A stretch of DNA of 64,000 nt. Origin: Gelatoporia subvermispora B. Its lineage: Eukaryota > Basidiomycota > Agaricomycetes > Polyporales > Gelatoporiaceae. The position numbers and the translations under genes are program-made. Shown here piece by piece: positions 23,206 to 34,419 of this stretch; the first letter of the stretch is position 1; the number at the start of each line of letters is the position of its first letter. The notes beneath the pieces were generated by a model, which had not been told where the DNA came from, did no database searches, and saw nothing but the letters and a program-made list of their open reading frames with translations. The DNA is taken from positions 24,409-88,408 of the forward strand of contig KB445806.1 in NCBI GenBank assembly GCA_000320605.2, read 5' to 3'.

Positions 23206-24848
23206 AATATCCTTGCTGCATGGTGTCGCCATATCTATCTCGGTCGTTGGCGTACCGCACGACCTGACTCTATCGGGACCGACGGATACCGTTTCGCATC
23301 CATCGGCGCAATGCGTGGCGTGCTCCGAAGCCATATAACAGCTTGATCATGTTGCGAACGACATGATGTTTGATTATCAATTCTTGGGTCGGCCAGATGC
23401 GTCAGGAGCTCTGCGGCTTGGCTTTGTTGGAAGGAAAGTTGATGGCCAGAGGCGCGGTACGCGTGATCAGTGCCCTTGTAGATGAACTGTGAGTTCGGCA
23501 GTACATCTCGCCCACACTGACACTAGATATGCCAGTGATAATGCGAACGAGTCGTACTGACCAGAGCACAGCTAGCTCATTGCGACTTGTCGCTTGACAA
23601 TATTGTATCTCCTTCGCGCATGCCGAACGGGGTTTGCGATCGCGCAAGGGTTAGGTTCACTTGATGACGACTCTTCGCCGATGCACCACGCTCTGTCATC
23701 TGTCACCTGTCACGGAGAAGCATCATTATGGCGTACCTCGCCCTTTATAGGAAGGAGAGTTGCCACAATGGGCGATTCTCCTCGGTTTGACACATCTTGG
23801 CCTAATGGTGACATCATCGCCCTACCCGAGAAGCAGACACTTGATCGGTAGCATGGGATCGGCCGACGCCTGTTAGATATAAGTAGCTTTGTCGACTCAG
23901 CACTCGTCCGACTTCTCTCTTCCCGTCTCTTGTTCCCCCTCTGCTCTTGTATTTATGCCTCCGACTCGCGCACGCCCCCGCACCATGGGGACCACTGTCA
24001 CGGTACCTTTGCTAGTGTCATGAAACCCTGTAACTGCTCAGATCGACGGACACGCTTTTTTAGTATATCTGCCACAATTGCTCAAGGTCTACAGTGCGTT
24101 CATTCCGGCCCTGCTTCATGCGTAATCGAGACACGTCTTCCTGAAGCACAGGCCATTGTTCGCGCGTTTACCTGAACATTGGACGGGCGAGATTAAAATG
24201 AATCCACCAAATTGATACATCTTGCACCAAGGTACAGAGGCTTCCGACAGAGGCTGATTCCCGACGGTACTCGACACTCAAGCCTACGCATCGTTCACGA
24301 AGTCTCGTCATTGTCAATCTCTCGCTGTACTGGGTGCCACCATCCCTTCACGGACAGATTGATGTGTACTCTTCTCGTCTGGTGTCTCCTCAACCTCTGT
24401 TTCTCGGAGACACGACACTGGAAGTTCTCAGCCAGCCGATTGATCGCTGGCAATGGAGGATTCTGGAAAAGTGCATGTCTCTTTTGCTTGACACTGGTAA
24501 TGGCACACTCGACTTATTTGACTGGGGAATTGATCCGGAATACTCTCGATAACGGTCCTTGATTCATAACACCAGATGGCCTCAGCCGGCCACGATAACG
24601 TTCTGTCTTTCACTCAAGGAACTATTTTACTATACTGCCATGGTTATTGATTGTTACGGGACGCATGGAGGTATGTTAGACAGGTCGTTAATTTTGTTTG
24701 TGTGCTGAACCTTCTGTGTCATTACGTCAAATGGCTGAGCAGGTGGATTTATCCTCGTGCTGGCAGACTTCATGCGAGCTCTTTGCAGGATTCAGAGATC
24801 GGTGCGTCAATTACGGGTCATGACCTTCCTGCAAGAACATCTAACATG
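23206..24848. other. Gene-poor region, no gene named
   Basis: About 1.6 kb. There is a TATA-like ATATAAG at about 23878 followed by a pyrimidine-rich leader and an ATG near 23955, which looks like a promoter and start, but the frame closes after about 22 codons. A 72-codon frame at 24334-24552 (LFLGDTTLEVLSQPIDRWQW, then DLFDWGIDPEYSR) has protein-like composition but I recognise no family. It may be a decayed gene. Confidence 0.35.
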
Positions 24849-24950
24849 TCTCTGTTAGTATATCGGTTAGTACACGCGCCTGTCACTGCGTCGGGGAGTC
24901 GAACCCCGGCTTGGACGCGCGAAAGCGGGGTTCGACTCCCCGACAGAGAG
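24849..24950 (+). tRNA. tRNA-Asp(GUC) with a 30-nt intron
   Basis: Full cloverleaf. The acceptor stem pairs 24849-24855 (TCTCTGT) with 24943-24949 (ACAGAGA), with discriminator G at 24950. The D arm is at 24858-24873 with the GG pair in its loop. The anticodon stem is CGCGC/GCGCG (24875-24879 and 24917-24921), the anticodon GTC at 24882-24884, and the T stem CGGGG/CCCCG around loop TTCGACT. Mature length is 72 nt, as expected. The intron is 24886-24915, at the canonical position one base 3' of the anticodon. Eighteen bases of the intron (24890-24907) are the exact reverse complement of 24927-24944, i.e. of the tRNA's own T arm and start of the 3' acceptor strand. Confidence 0.92.
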
Positions 24951-24954
24951 TATA

Positions 24955-24959
24955 TTTTT
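24955..24959 (+). terminator. RNA polymerase III terminator of tRNA-Asp
   Basis: Run of five T residues four bases after the discriminator base, as expected for Pol III termination. Confidence 0.8.
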
Positions 24960-26739
24960 GCCCTTTAGTACGACACTCATTCCGAGAATGAATACCTAGC
25001 ACAGATGGTACAAATTATGACTATGTCGATTCGATCTCCGCGTTCTGGGGACGAAATGAAGGACAGTTTATACGGGGTTTACGCTTGATGCATTAACTTC
25101 ACTGTGGTAGGCAAGAGGTGCACACTGGTGTTTGTCCTGTAAAAAGTAAGTCCATGCTGGACAATGAGGGGATGAAATGTAACACGATACATAGCGAGAT
25201 GTTTTATATTCAGGAAATCTTGTGATGAGATAAAATACAATGTTTAGCGAGACATTTTGTTTGGGAAATGCGGAAGCAAAATCAAAGACGGTGCATTGGA
25301 ATGGCTTGCTACTACAAACTGTATACATTTGTCTGGGGAATGCAGGGGAGAAATGAGAGATGTTGCCCAGCGAAGTGTTCGATGCACGCAATGCGAGGCG
25401 GAAGCGAGGACGGAACATACAAACAAATTGTTGCTACAAAATGCAAGGATTAGCATAAGTAGGTACAAGCGAGACGGGGAATTAAGCATGCACAGACTGA
25501 TAGAAGGGAATACAAGCGAGACGAGGGATTAAGCGTACACAGACTGGTACAAGACTTGAAGGAGGTACAAGCTAGAAATAACACTCCATGCGAGGGAGAC
25601 GGGGACGCCAGAGGGACGAGGGTTAGAGACAGCATCAATATCGTGGAGGAACAGAAGGCGTACTTCAAAGGCCCGCCTCGGTAGCTGCTAGCTAGCTCGG
25701 CTAGCTGGGCGCTGTCCGTAACGGGCATCGGAGTCGAGGGCTAGGCGAGGAGGATTGGGCTCGTTACTGTTAGGCTGAACGCGGACATGACGGGCGAGGG
25801 AACCGGGTCGGGGGACCCGCTACTAGCGTTGGTGCGCCCAAGAGTACAGGAGGTCGCTATCGATGTAATCCACGAGATGTCCCAAACGGGAAGCGTAGGC
25901 AATGTATCGTTACACTGTCGACTTGCATTCCGGATACTGTCGCAGTGACATGTATGTCGAGAAATGGCAGGGACTCGATGCACTGTGCGCTGCTTACTGA
26001 CAGAGCCTCAGCAGAAAGGGGAGTTAGAGAGCAGAGGTCGCAGATGATGTATGATGATATGCGCGAGCTATTTGAACGTCTATATCAACGTGGCTTCAAC
26101 AGCAAGGATTTGGGCAACAAATCCGACAGACCATTATTCTGCCAGCAGTTTTGAAACGCGGTTCTGTGTGCCAAATCAAAATCGATCCCGTCGAGCAGGG
26201 GAACCGCACAGCTGTTGACCGCCACATAGACCTCGAAATTTCGATATCAAAATCTGCTCTAGTAGGTTCGAGTTTGCGACTAAGCTTCATCCAGTTCGCA
26301 CTCATAGAGCAGCTATCAACGATGCCCTAAGTCACACGCTCTCATGATATTGAGTAGAATTATGTTATTGTATCTAGCCACTCACGTCATAACAGGGTAT
26401 TCTCGTGAGTCGTTGTTCTGTTGACTGTCGCGTTTTTGCGTCCCATACCGTGTTATCACTGTCATACCTGTTGCTGTCATCACCTTCACCTTCAAGAATT
26501 ACTCTCGCTATCCACGGTAATTCGTAGTCGTATACTCAGCTTTCTGGTTCCGGGATAACGATGCGCCGCAGCGCTTGCCACGTTCAGCTATTAAAGCGGA
26601 ATGTGCACGATTTGACAACTTGTGGAGGGTCAGCGCTAGTTTAACGGGCTTGCGTGCGGCGAATATGCAACATCAGCTTGTCATGAACCGCACAACCAAG
26701 ACTTGCTAGACGCCGCTGCGGCGAAGATGTCGGGACCAG
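24960..26739. other. Gene-poor region with short degenerate repeats
   Basis: No gene recognised. Around 25455-25560 a motif of about 53 bp (TACAAGCGAGACG, then GATTAAGC, then ACACAGACTG) occurs twice in tandem with mismatches. Purine-rich low-complexity sequence lies around 25300-25700. Composition is closer to decayed repeat than to coding DNA. Confidence 0.4.
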
Positions 26740-27649
26740 GAAGGTGTGATGCAAGTCACGTATCACGTTTCGAAGCGCGCTACGTGACCCTTGTGCACTG
26801 TGGCGGCGAGCCATCCACACTCGTTCCCCCTCACCGTCTCGCCTCGTACGACTCTCTGGGAGCCAGAAAAAGCTACCCCACACTAAAACTTCGGAAGTCA
26901 GTGCCCCATGTCCGCTAGGTGAGCCAACTTCATCGGGTGATGTCGTTGAAGTAGTCGCCTCTTGGTTGGACACTTGCTCAAATCCTTGCGCACAGGATGC
27001 GCTCGTATGATTCTCAAGCATTATAATCGTACCAGCGAATCGCAATATGTTGGTAATGTTGTCGAAACATCTTCGGATTGTGAGACATTACGAGGTTCGA
27101 GTTTGAGAGCTTGAAGCGTTGGTCCCCTGCCACGATGATCGGCAGCGAGCCTGAGTCTTACGCGTCAGTCAATACTCAGCCAAAGCCGAACATCCTCCGA
27201 GTGTGCGTCTAGATATAGTTCGTGTGCGAAGTCTCGCTAGGTCTCGGCATGCAGGATCTGAATATTACCCATCGTGCGTATAGGAGATAGCAATAAGGCC
27301 GCGAATGCTGAGCCTGACGTCCGCTATGGCAACGCGATAGCAGCAATGCGGGGCACGTCAAGAGTGAAATTTTCGCGCGAAGAAAACTACGAAGGGAGGG
27401 CGAAGCAGATCTGAGGGCGCTAGATGGGACGTTGGTAATTGCTGTCGGAGGTAATAATGCGTGCCGAATCTTCGTCGCGTCAGGATGCGCACTAGATTCA
27501 CGACAATCAAGTGCAGCAGGAACATGCTTGTGCTCGATTCGCGCACGCCCTTGTTTTATCGATGAGAGATGAACGAATCAATGGCAGCGTGACGCGACGC
27601 ACCTACTAACATCAGCTTCTGGAGTGCACAGAACATCCTGGATCATCCC

Positions 27650-27760
27650 ACGCTCGTTGGACCAACTCCGCGACTTGCGGCGCTACGAAGCTCCCAGCTG
27701 GACCCGTGGAAAGAGAAGTCATGAATCAGCGGGCGTGTCCGCACATAAACTGAAAGTTTT
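27650..27760 (+). promoter_or_regulatory. Conserved upstream block of array gene A
   Basis: A block running from CGCTCGTTGGACCAACTCCG through GACTTGCGGCGCTACG and CAGCTGGACCCGTGGAAAGAG to a CACATAA element about 60 bp before the ATG is kept almost unchanged in all four units. Flanking non-coding DNA is less conserved, so this is probably the core promoter, with CATAA as the TATA-like box. Confidence 0.5.
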
Positions 27761-27811
27761 CGCTAGCCCTACCCCCAGATTCCCTCGTCGAGAACCTCTC
27801 CTATCTCCGAT

Positions 27812-30035
27812 ATGGATTACAGCCCGTACCCCATCGATTCATCGAGCGCGACGTCCATGGTCCCCGCTGCGATACAATACCTACCTCTTCCATTTCCACA
27901 ATGTCATAGTTATTACGTGCCCCATGGCGTCGATGAGCTCTTGCGATACCCTCCACCCAGAATCTCAAAATACGCACGAGGTGAAGCGATAGATCTATAT
28001 GAAACGCCCATCCAGGTGAGAATTTTACATGTAGCATGGCATTGAACAGACACGTCGTCGATCAGCGTTGTCTGTCGTTTGCAATACGGCAACCGACGGA
28101 CAGCGCAACGATACAGCTGCTCTCGACAGATTGGCGAGGTTCCATTTCATGTATTGTACTGACGAGCGCGCTCCAAGACGAATATCCCGTACATTCTGCC
28201 TAGCCCTCAAGCTGGACAATTTGTCCATGATACGGCTCAGTACCTCCAAGGTACTGAACAATCTGAAGTAATAAATGTACCCATCGCGGGATTATCCCAG
28301 TGGATTCAACCCGTGCAACACGAGGTCAGTTACACTTCTTCATTGTCCAGTAGCAGCCGTACTGAGAGAGTAGTCCAAGGATCAGCTTGAGCTTCTCAGT
28401 AGTACGCCAGAGGCCTGCTTTTCCAGTACCACGTACGAGCCAATGCACTCTACGCCTTCATACAACGCACCAGATGCCCTATCCTCCAATACCACGTACG
28501 AGCCAACGTACTCCACGCCGTCAGACAACACGGCAGAGTATGATGTGTCAATGCATATGGCCCCAGCATACGGTATGTCTGAGTACATGCAAAGTACGTG
28601 TACTCGCACGCGTACAACGTTCCATCCAATAATGTTGTGACGTACTTCCCAATCTCAGACATAGATTACCTTGTCTCCAATGGCGCTGACACGTGGCCAT
28701 ACAATACGTCTATGCCGGCGTACATCCCGGAAATGCCCAGCGCCCACAGCGATACTCAGGGTATGCATGTCCACGGATGTATGCTTGCTCGCTTAAGATG
28801 ACACTGCTACGCATCTCAGGTATGGGGCTCTTGGCCAACAACGACGGCATGCCGATGTACGGCGCGTCCATGGGGACATATGCCGAGCAGAGGTACACCA
28901 GCCCGACATGTGGGGAGCCAAAGTACTCCAGGCCGACGCCCGTCGCTCCAAGCGACACACGGGACATGTGCATGCCGATGTCGCAGGCGCCGCCAGACAA
29001 CACGGAGCTGTGCAGTATCCCCATGGCCACGCAGGGTACGTGTATCCGTGCACCTTCAATTCGATCATGATGCGATACGCCCCAGACGTAGGGCAGTTCG
29101 TTCTCACCAGCAACATGCTACCGTACGACGTGTCCATGTCGGTCGACATTGTGTCGGCATATGATGCGCCACTGTACACCGGACCGGTGCCCAACGCACA
29201 AGGTGTGATGCAAGGTATGTGTATGCACAGTGGCACGCAGTCACACTGATGAACGTGGCGACGCACCTCAGACATGGGACAACTCATCCCCAGTAGCGTG
29301 GCTTACCCCACGGATGCGAGCCAACCCGCCCCGAGTACAAGTTTGCCGCGTGAAGATACAGAGCCCGTTGAGCCGTCATCTGGCCCAATGCGCGAGAATC
29401 GACGACAGATGCGACAGAAAACCGGCTCGAAGAGAAAAAAGTCGAAGGACCAGCGCGCCGCTGCCGACCCGAACACCAATCCGTCGTGTGGCAATGGTTC
29501 CGGTATGGCACTAGTACTCTTCCTCCATCAGCGACATGAACAGGCTGATACTGATACTCACAGGCTCATCAACGAGAGAGGATGAAGGAGACGGCCCTAG
29601 GCAATATGATGCATGTACATCTTGGGGGTATGCCCGATGGGCTCCCCCGCCTGAGCCCAAACAGCGAGCTGGCGGGTCGTGTCTTCCGTGCTCGGAAAGG
29701 GCCAAGAGGTGCACTGGGAAGAAGAACTCGGGACAGCCTTGCCCGTAAGTCAGCTTTCAATTTATACGTGCAACCGGTCCCTGCCGCTACAGCAGAGCAT
29801 TCCCATTGCAGAATGCTCTTCGGTAGTTCTTCGGGCCCGCAGAGCTGAGTGGGCACTAACGGCTCGAGAGTGCCCGACATTGCACGCGCTGGCATTCTCG
29901 TATCTCCGGGCTTCCGTTATTGTTCTCGGCAGCGGTTTGTGAATGTACTGACACAAGACCTGTAGGGAGTGCATTGAGAAGAAGACTGTCCCGAGGTGCC
30001 GGTGGGAGCCCACCTTAGCTGAAGTACGGGTGTGA
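27812..30035 (+). CDS. Array gene A: mini-exon protein with C-terminal Zn2Cys6 cluster
   Basis: I do not recognise an existing family name. Exon 1 (27812-28015) begins MDYSPYPIDSSS and contains VDELLRYPPPRISKYARGE. Exon 2 is about 28178-28324, and exon 3 ends at 28593 (its start is uncertain). Exons 28659-28760, 28820-29035, 29086-29214 and 29272-29502 are all phase 1-1 and multiples of three, mostly opening with D(I/M/V)G or GMG and ending in Gln; they are rich in Tyr, Pro, Met, Thr and Asn. Exon 29564-29744 carries CLPCSERAKRC and NSGQPC; after a 221-nt intron, 29966-30035 gives PECIEKKTVPRCRW and the stop. Spliced, this is CX2CX6CX9CX2CX8C, a complete fungal Zn2Cys6 pattern ending about 12 residues from the C terminus. 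Before it is a Lys/Arg-rich NLS-like segment. Probable nuclear DNA-binding protein, by inference. Confidence 0.72.
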
Positions 30036-31699
30036 ACGCCGCGGTCACAAGGTTCGTACGAGCTACGTCTTCGTAATGCGCACTTGCAAACTCACTCCAT
30101 CCTGCTGTGTCGATGATCTGTGCATTGCGTTGTTGATACCTTGTGTAGTCTCTTCCCTCTCGCGAATCTCCGCATTCATTCTTCATTCCGTGCGAGTTTT
30201 CAGTGTATATGTGGCGCTGTGATTCTAGACGGATGGGCTCCTTGATCAACAAGCGTTGTGACCTTTGCCTGGGTCGTAGATGGTATAGATGATAGACCAA
30301 AGTTTATACAGACGCAGAGAGCCTTGATGCATTTACATCTGCATCGCCGCTACGGCACGTAGCTGTCGAGACTCGGGAGCTGATCGGGATCATCGCTCGG
30401 ATCGGAGTTCGTACTTATTTCCCACGGGATCTAAAGTCATCCCGACCAACTTATGATGCTTTCCCTTGGTTGCGCAGGACGAGAATGGTTTGAAACTTGC
30501 GGAGATCTATGAGAAGCTTGAGAAGTAGGACTGCCACCGTTTGACTGTCCACCATTGACTGGCCAGCGCTGAGAAAAGCAGTGAAAATGTAAGAGCTGAC
30601 AGGTCTAAGGTTTCACGCTTCTCAAGACTCATTCACAGACAACAACAGTAGGCTAGGATCGATGGCATTCGCATGCATTCATGTCCTTGCCTCCGACGTC
30701 TACTCGATGTTCTCTATACCTGCGGAGGATCGAGTGTCATCGCATCGAGGCAGAGCTCTGTGCTTCGGCAAGTGTGATGCCGGTTACATCATGCTTCGAA
30801 TGCGCACCACGTGACCCCATGCCACACTCAACAAGCCACACTTGTTCATCTTGTAGCGACGACTCGCCCATGACACTCGTTCCCCCTCATCGTCTTTCGC
30901 CCTCTACGACTATCTGAATACTAATAATGGCTGGTCTTCGTCCAAAGATTGGGAATGAGCGGCACATGTCCGCTAGATGTACTCAACTTCACTAGGTGAC
31001 GTCGAAGCAGTCATCCGAGTCCAAGGCTTGCTCAATTTCTTGCACACAGGACGCGTCGAAGTGATTCACAAGCACGAATTTCCAAAAAAACGTACATAGT
31101 CATCCATGCTGTCGCCCCGCGCTGAGGTATCCTGGCATTGTGTGATTTCGTAGGCCTGCAGTCTGAGGGTGAGACGCGAGCCCTAGCCACGATGATCGGC
31201 AGCAAGCGTAAGTCCTGCGCGTCAGCCGGCGTTCAGCCAGAGCCGAACATCTACCGAATCTGCGTCTATCGATGTAGACCGTGTGTAAGGTCGCACTGGG
31301 CCTCGGCATGGAGGACCTGAATGCTGCCCATCGTTCGCGTAGGAGATGGTGGGAAGTCCGTGAACGTTGAACCTATTCTTCGCTGTTGCAACACGCTGGC
31401 AGCAACACGGCGCGCGTTAATGGGTAGAATATTCAGTGTAGAAAACTACAAAAGGAGGTCGAAGCGAGTTTGAGAGCGCCAGGTGGGACGTTGTAATTGC
31501 TGTCGGAGTTCAATGAGGCGTGCCGAAGCTACGTCGCGTCACTAGAATCAGAACATCCAAGTGCAACAGGAACATCCTTGTGCTTGATTCGCTCATGGCC
31601 TTGTTCTATCGATGAGAGATGCACCAATCAATGACAGCGTGACGCTGCGCACCCACCTGCATCAGCTTCTGGAGTGCAGAGGACTCCCTGAAACATCTC

Positions 31700-31810
31700 A
31701 CGCTCGCTGGACCAACTCCGTGACTTGCGGCGCTACGGAGCTCCAGCTGGACCCGTGGAAAGAGAATCCAGGGATCGACGGATGTGCCCGCACATAAGTT
31801 GAAATTTTCG
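31700..31810 (+). promoter_or_regulatory. Conserved upstream block of array gene B
   Basis: Same block as upstream of gene A: GGACCAACTCCG, GACTTGCGGCGCTACGGAGC, CAGCTGGACCCGTGGAAAGAG, then CACATAAG about 65 bp before the ATG. Confidence 0.5.
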
Positions 31811-31856
31811 TCGGCCTGACCTCCAGATCCCCTCGTCGTGAACCCCTCCCATCCCC

Positions 31857-34419
31857 ATGATGAGTTATCACACGTACCCAGTCGACCCCTCGAGCACGGC
31901 CTCCGTGGTCCCTTCGGGGATACAATACTTCCCCATTCCGCCCTTCCGGCGTCATAGTACTTACATTGCGCATAGCGTCGATGACATACTGCGATATCCT
32001 CCTCCGAGCATATCGACGTATTCGCGGCGTCATGTAACATCTCTATATGAAAGGCCTATTCGGGTGAGACCACATCGTTCAGCGTAATGATCGTCGAATA
32101 CAAACCTACTGACGTTGGCTGTCGATTGCGGTGTAGTGATCGACAGGCAGCGTTGTGATGAGGCTTCTTCGGAAACTTGACTGTCTGCAGGGCGGAGTCT
32201 CTGAAGAGACACGCGCCTCTTCTCCAACACGACGCTAATCAGTTTGTCTTTAGACCGACTCTGCGTATAGCTTTCCAGCCGAACAATATGTCGGCGATGC
32301 AGCTCAATACCTTCCGGGTACTGAACAATGCGAAAACGTAGATGCACTCCTTGTGGGGTCACTCCAAACGGAGTATACCGTGCAAATGGAGGTCAGTTAC
32401 ACTTTTCCATTGCCCGGTAGCAACCGTACTGAACTAGCGATCCAAGGTTCGATCCAAAGTTGAAACGGGACCCATCAACGGTGCGCAGCAGGCGCCTGAT
32501 CTTCGCCATTCGAGCTGGCCGGCATATGACCAGCTCCAATCTAACATGACCCCGTGTGATGCAGCAGAGGACAACATACCTGACTACAGTGCGGCAACAT
32601 ATGCAGCACCATTGTACAATACATCGGTGTATGAACAGGGTACGTACGTCCTCGGAGACGCTCAATGTCAATCGATACAAGTTATGACGTACCTTAGGAA
32701 CAGATCAATTTGTCCCCGACGGTGGTATGGTACCACACAACACACCCATGCCATACGTTACGACGGCGTATCAAGTGCCAATGAACACCATAGCGATGCC
32801 CGGCATCCCCTATGACATGCATAGTATGTATACCCAGATACACACATCCCCGCTCGGTCTTGTGATGCGCTTTGAGCATAGGCCAACATCTCTCCAACCA
32901 TGATGACGCGGCCCCGCACGACACGGCGGAACACTACGCGCCGGAGTACAGTGCGACAACATATCCGGCGCCGATGGCCAACGCACCAGTGTACACACCG
33001 GGTACGTCCGTCCTCAAGCTTGCATGAGGTCGATCGATTCAGTTAGGACACACCTTAGTCACAGATCAATTTGCTGCTGACAGCAGTGTGTTGCTGTATA
33101 ACACATCTATGCTGTACAGTGCGACAATGTATCAGGTGCCAACGCACACCTTGGGAATGCCCGACGCTCTCGGTGATATGCAGGGTATGTGTGTCCACAG
33201 ATACGCACATCCTCACTTGATAATCTTGTGGTGCACTTTAGACATAGGGCAATGCCTTCCCAATCACGATCTATTTCCGGAAAACCCGCATGTGTCGGGC
33301 CACATCGCATCGGCATATGGCGCACCTCCAGATGATACGGGGGTGTACGACATCCCGGATGCTATGCAGGGTGCGTATGTCCCCAGATGCGCGCAGTTCA
33401 CCTGATGATGTTGTGATGCGCCTAAGATGTGGGTCAGGTCGCTCCAAACAACGGCGAGCAGATGCTCAGTACGTATGAACCTGTATACGATGCGCCGGCG
33501 TACACCGGATCAACGTACCAAATGTCCATGGCCATTGGACAGACGTACCAAGGGCCGATGGGTACTATGGCCATGCCTAACGCACCCGGAGGTGCGCATG
33601 GTACGTGTTTCCATAGTCGCACGTAGTGCTTGAAATGATATGACGCACCTCAGGAATGGACCAGGCTGGCCTCGATAGCATAACATGCCCCTTACGAACG
33701 GGTCAACTTGGCCCAAGTGCGAGTTCCCTGCAAGAGTGGGTACCGGTTGAGCCATCTTCGGGACCTGTCCGCCAGAAGCGGCAGCGACGAGGGAACACTG
33801 GGTCAAAGACGAAGGAAAAGGGAAAAGCGCGGCAAGGTCACCTTAGCCCTGCTGGCCCGAGCCCAGCTTCGTCCAGCGATAGTGGTTACGGTACGGCGCT
33901 GGCGCTGGCGCACTTCTATCAGCCCAGCTCAAGTAGACTTATGATAACACTCACAGGTTCCGTGTCACCGTCAACGTCGAATCTTAAATCCGAGGACAAA
34001 CCTGGGCAGCCTTTCGACCAGTCTATGTCGTGGGGACCATATGTCCCTCCGCCTGATCAGAGGCAGCGACGAGGGTGGTCCTGTCTCGAGTGCGGCGAGA
34101 GAGCAAAAAAATGCACCGGGAACAGGAGCACGGGAGAGCCTTGCCCGTAAGTCATCTCTCGATTTATACACATGGTCATGCCTCGCCGTAGTACTGCCGC
34201 AGAGCATGCCACTTGAGGATGTTTGCTCGGCAGTTCTTCGGCCGTGCGGTGGGGAGCAGTTCAAGCGTATCCGACGCTGCGCAGGCCACCTTCCTTGCTA
34301 TTTCCGAACTTGATTTTTCTCAGCGGTGTACTGATAAAGGGCCCTATAGGGAATGCCGCAAGAGGGGAACCCCGTTGTTGTGTCGATATGAACCCACCTT
34401 GGATGAACGCCAGATATGA
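31857..34419 (+). CDS. Array gene B: mini-exon protein with C-terminal Zn2Cys6 cluster
   Basis: Paralog of gene A. Exon 1 begins MMSYHTYPVDPSS and has VDDILRYPPPSISTYS, aligned with VDELLRYPPP of gene A. At least six repeat-type mini-exons follow, for example around 32700-32830 (DQFVPDGG), 33060-33186 (DQFAADSS, ending GDMQ), 33239-33371 (DIGQCLPNHD, ending DAMQ) and 33427-33600 (DVGQVAPNNG). The VPVEPSSGPVRQKRQRR segment is the counterpart of VEPSSGPMRENRRQ in A. Exon 33957-34146 carries CLECGERAKKC and STGEPC; exon 34350-34419 gives PECRKRGTPLLCRYE and the stop. The cysteine spacing is identical to A. Two consecutive ATGs start the frame; the second aligns with A. Inner exon limits are partly uncertain. 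Confidence 0.68.

Larger units (their letters stand above)
26740..30770 (+). repeat. Tandem unit A (4.0 kb) of the four-unit array
   Basis: First unit of a tandem segmental array. Units start at a shared block beginning GTGATG (26740, 30771, 35971, 40761) followed by a CTTCGAA-like stretch, a CACACTCGTTCCCCCTCA block and an ATGTCCGCTA block. Each contains one paralogous gene on the plus strand. Unit A is most like the unit at 35971. Confidence 0.75.

Noticed and set aside
24334..24562. Possible small gene with LFLGDTTLEVLSQPIDRWQW
   Set aside because: Composition is protein-like, but there is no recognisable family and no supported start or splice sites, so it is not listed as a gene.
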